Source: Motilimonas eburnea (GTDB lineage Bacteria > Pseudomonadota > Gammaproteobacteria > Enterobacterales > CBDFNC01). Taken from it: 64,000 nt of DNA. The notes under the pieces were generated by a model. That model saw nothing but the letters and a program-made list of their open reading frames with translations, had not been told where the DNA came from and did no database searches. Position numbers and translations under genes: made by a program. Within the stretch, counting starts at the first letter, position 1. Each line of letters opens with the position of its first letter. The stretch covers positions 151,892 through 215,891 of the forward strand of contig NZ_JAIMJB010000006.1 in NCBI RefSeq assembly GCF_021295345.1. The letters run 5' to 3'. Shown here piece by piece: positions 62,041 through 64,000 of this stretch.

Positions 62041-62144
62041 TAGAACTGCAAAATAATTTCTACTTGCCCTGTCTCGGATAAATGCATATTAACGAAAGAA
62101 CGAGTAACATACGGTAAGTCTTACTTTATTGGCAATAGTACCCT

Positions 62145-63758
62145 ATGAAACATAATGTTGAATACCTTTCTGATGTTTTGATTATCGGTAGTGGCGCAGC
62201 TGGTCTCTCATTAGCACTAAAATTAGCCGAACACGCGGATGTTCGTGTATTAAGTAAAGGGCCGCTCTCTGAAGGCTCGACCATGTATGCTCAAGGGGGC
62301 ATTGCAGCTGTATTTGACGAATCCGACAGTATTGAATCCCACGTAGCCGATACCTTAGTTGCAGGCGCTGGGATCTGCGATGAAGAAACCGTCCTGTTTA
62401 CAGCCACCACAGCCAAAGACTGCATGGAATGGCTGATAGGTGAAGGCGTTCCCTTCGATCGGGAAGAAAGCAAAGACAAAGACAGTGATGAAGTCAAATA
62501 TCACTTAACCCGAGAGGGTGGCCACAGCCATAGACGTATTTTGCATACTGCAGATGCAACCGGCAAAGCCGTACAAACCACGCTAATCGAAGCGGTTGCT
62601 CAGCACCCTCGCATCACAGTGATGGAGCGCTTCAACGCCGTCGACTTAATCACCACACGCAAGCTTGGCTTGGCAGGTAACCACATTGTCGGGGCATATG
62701 TTTGGAACCGAGACGCTGAGCAAGTAGAAGTCATCAAGGCCAATTTTGTTGCCCTCGCGACTGGCGGGGCAAGCAAGGTTTACCAGTACACCAGTAACCC
62801 CGATGTTTCCAGTGGTGATGGCATTGCCATGGCATGGCGAGCTGGCTGCCGCGTTGCCAACATGGAGTTTAATCAATTTCACCCCACTTGTTTATATCAT
62901 CCCGAAGCCAGAAACTTTTTATTGACCGAAGCTCTTCGCGGCGAAGGGGCGTATTTACGTCGTCCGGACGGCACTCGGTTTATGTTAGAGCGTGACGAGC
63001 GCGCCGAGCTAGCCCCGCGTGATATTGTGGCGCGGGCCATCGACCATGAAATGAAACGCTTGGGTGCGGACTGCATGTATCTAGACATCAGCCACAAGCC
63101 AAAAGAGTTTATTATGAAGCACTTTCCCACCATTTATGAAAAGTGCTTATCGTTGGGCATTGATATGGCAACCCAGCCAATTCCTATTGTGCCTGCGGCA
63201 CATTACACCTGCGGAGGTGTGATGACAGACATGCACGGGCAAACTGATTTAGCAGGGCTTTATGCAATCGGTGAAGTGTCCTACACCGGCCTACATGGCG
63301 CTAATCGCATGGCCTCAAACTCATTATTAGAATGTATTGTGTTTGCTCATGCTGCAGCTAAAGACATTATTAATAAACTGCCTCACAAGCGTAAAATCCC
63401 TCAGGTACCGGCATGGGATGAGAGTAAAGTGTCTAATTCGGATGAGGAAGTGGTGATTCAACATAACTGGCACGAGTTACGCCTATTTATGTGGGACTAT
63501 GTCGGTATTGTCCGTACCGATAAGCGACTTGAGCGCGCTTTGCGCCGTGTCCAGCTGTTACAACAAGAAATCAATGAATATTACTCTCATTTCCGTGTAA
63601 GCAACAATTTACTTGAGTTACGTAACCTTGTTCAAGTTGCCGAGCTCATCATACGCTGTGCCATGGCAAGAAAAGAAAGTCGCGGTTTACACTTTAACTT
63701 AGATTACCCCGACTTACTTCCTGAGTCAGGGCCAACCATACTCACGCCTAAACCTTAA
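62145..63758 (+). CDS. nadB: L-aspartate oxidase
   Basis: A 537-aa flavoprotein that makes iminoaspartate for NAD synthesis. The FAD-binding [20 protein letters not shown] (about 11-30) and [20 protein letters not shown] follow the family pattern. [26 protein letters not shown] is present in segments, with active-site [12 protein letters not shown]. Divergent from rpoE, as in E. coli. A bidirectional terminator follows. Confidence 0.97.
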   Translation: MKHNVEYLSDVLIIGSGAAGLSLALKLAEHADVRVLSKGPLSEGSTMYAQGGIAAVFDESDSIESHVADTLVAGAGICDEETVLFTATTAKDCMEWLIGEGVPFDREESKDKDSDEVKYHLTREGGHSHRRILHTADATGKAVQTTLIEAVAQHPRITVMERFNAVDLITTRKLGLAGNHIVGAYVWNRDAEQVEVIKANFVALATGGASKVYQYTSNPDVSSGDGIAMAWRAGCRVANMEFNQFHPTCLYHPEARNFLLTEALRGEGAYLRRPDGTRFMLERDERAELAPRDIVARAIDHEMKRLGADCMYLDISHKPKEFIMKHFPTIYEKCLSLGIDMATQPIPIVPAAHYTCGGVMTDMHGQTDLAGLYAIGEVSYTGLHGANRMASNSLLECIVFAHAAAKDIINKLPHKRKIPQVPAWDESKVSNSDEEVVIQHNWHELRLFMWDYVGIVRTDKRLERALRRVQLLQQEINEYYSHFRVSNNLLELRNLVQVAELIIRCAMARKESRGLHFNLDYPDLLPESGPTILTPKP

Positions 63759-63763
63759 TTTTT

Positions 63764-63799
63764 AAGAGGGGATGCGAGTAAACGCTCACATCCCCTTTT
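63764..63799. terminator. Bidirectional terminator between nadB and the ygfX-like gene
   Basis: Stem GGGGATG-GAG pairs with CTC-CATCCCC (one mismatch, 6-nt loop), flanked by AAGA and TTTT. It overlaps the stop codon of the minus-strand gene. Confidence 0.8.
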
Positions 63800-64000
63800 A
63801 AGGATAAGAAAATCGATTCAAATTAATGACTCTCGCTAGACGTCTATACCCTTGATTAGAAATGCCATCGGCATACACCAATAGCCGAAAAGCCTGCTGT
63901 TCATTTTTCAACTTAACAACCAGTAACCACGGCCAAACTTGACAACCCACTTCCATTTGGCCATTAAACACCTGTTCACCTTGCAAAGTGACACCACCCA
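63798..64000 (-). CDS. ygfX: YgfX-like membrane protein, C-terminal part
   Basis: Only the last 66 or so codons are in the window; the frame stays open to base 64000, so the start lies outside. The visible sequence (VWPWLLVVKLKNEQQAFRLL, then YADGISNQGYRRLARVI) fits the C-terminus of YgfX/CptA-type proteins, which pair with SdhE (YgfY). The position downstream and opposite nadB fits too. Identification rests mainly on context and the Trp-Pro-Trp/RRLAR pattern. Confidence 0.65.
   Translation of the reverse strand, partial: GGVTLQGEQVFNGQMEVGCQVWPWLLVVKLKNEQQAFRLLVYADGISNQGYRRLARVINLNRFSYP

Overview
The window is chromosomal core DNA of a gammaproteobacterium. Gene order (mltC-yggX-mutY / trmB; ptsP-lgt; rpsP-rimM-trmD-rplS; alaS-lysC-csrA; recA-recX; rpoS-nlpD-pcm-surE-truD-ispF-ispD-ftsB; eno-pyrG-mazG-relA-rlmD / barA; rpoE-rseABC-lepA-lepB-rnc-era-recO-acpS / nadB), a Vibrio-type long ThyA, MutH (hence Dam-directed repair), LuxS and an OadGAB sodium pump point to the Alteromonadales/Vibrionales part of the class. 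I do not assign a genus. Base composition is even (mid-40s percent GC by eye) except for two AT-rich intergenic stretches. Layout: 1-600 is a tandem Phe/Thr tRNA array. 686-3190 is the mutY-yggX-mltC operon, facing trmB. 4.3-6.5 kb holds two accessory genes, a small membrane protein and a Cache-type chemoreceptor. 6.9-11.6 kb is thyA converging on the rppH-ptsP-lgt operon. 11.56-12.44 kb is a noncoding stretch packed with DnaA boxes between rppH and mutH, the position of DARS2 in E. coli. 12.4-17.1 kb carries mutH, a CBM48 protein, the rpsP ribosomal/tRNA-modification operon and ffh. 17.3-23.8 kb carries ypjD, corB, a MITE-like element, luxS, a lytic-transglycosylase-like lipoprotein, gshA, yqaA and a 55-codon membrane ORF. 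23.8-27.0 kb is oadGAB. 27.7-28.3 kb is a tRNA-Ser plus four tandem tRNA-Arg genes. 28.4-53.8 kb is the long housekeeping run listed above, and 53.8-64 kb is the sigma-E/lepA/era block plus nadB and the start of a ygfX-like gene cut by the window edge. How the genes work together: DNA repair is strongly represented (mutY, mutH, mutS, recA, recX, recO, and mazG/rppH for nucleotide and RNA end turnover). Stress and global regulation is the second theme: rpoS, rpoE with its anti-sigma system, relA, csrA and barA (which acts above CsrA), luxS and ptsP. Translation genes form the third group. Readable control sites include a perfect LexA box lying exactly between the -35 and -10 of recA, a sigma-E promoter in front of rpoE, strong stable-RNA promoters before both tRNA arrays, dyads before oadG, alaS, luxS and csrA, and about a dozen intrinsic terminators. 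I did not find a new multi-gene system such as a defence island, CRISPR array, prophage or biosynthetic cluster. The items most worth a second look are the DARS2-like DnaA-box cluster, the MITE-like element supplying the last base of the corB stop codon, the missing pdxJ between recO and acpS, the Thr-to-Pro change beside the phospho-acceptor His of BarA, the leader dyads of alaS, oadG and luxS, and the unreported-looking 55-codon membrane ORF.
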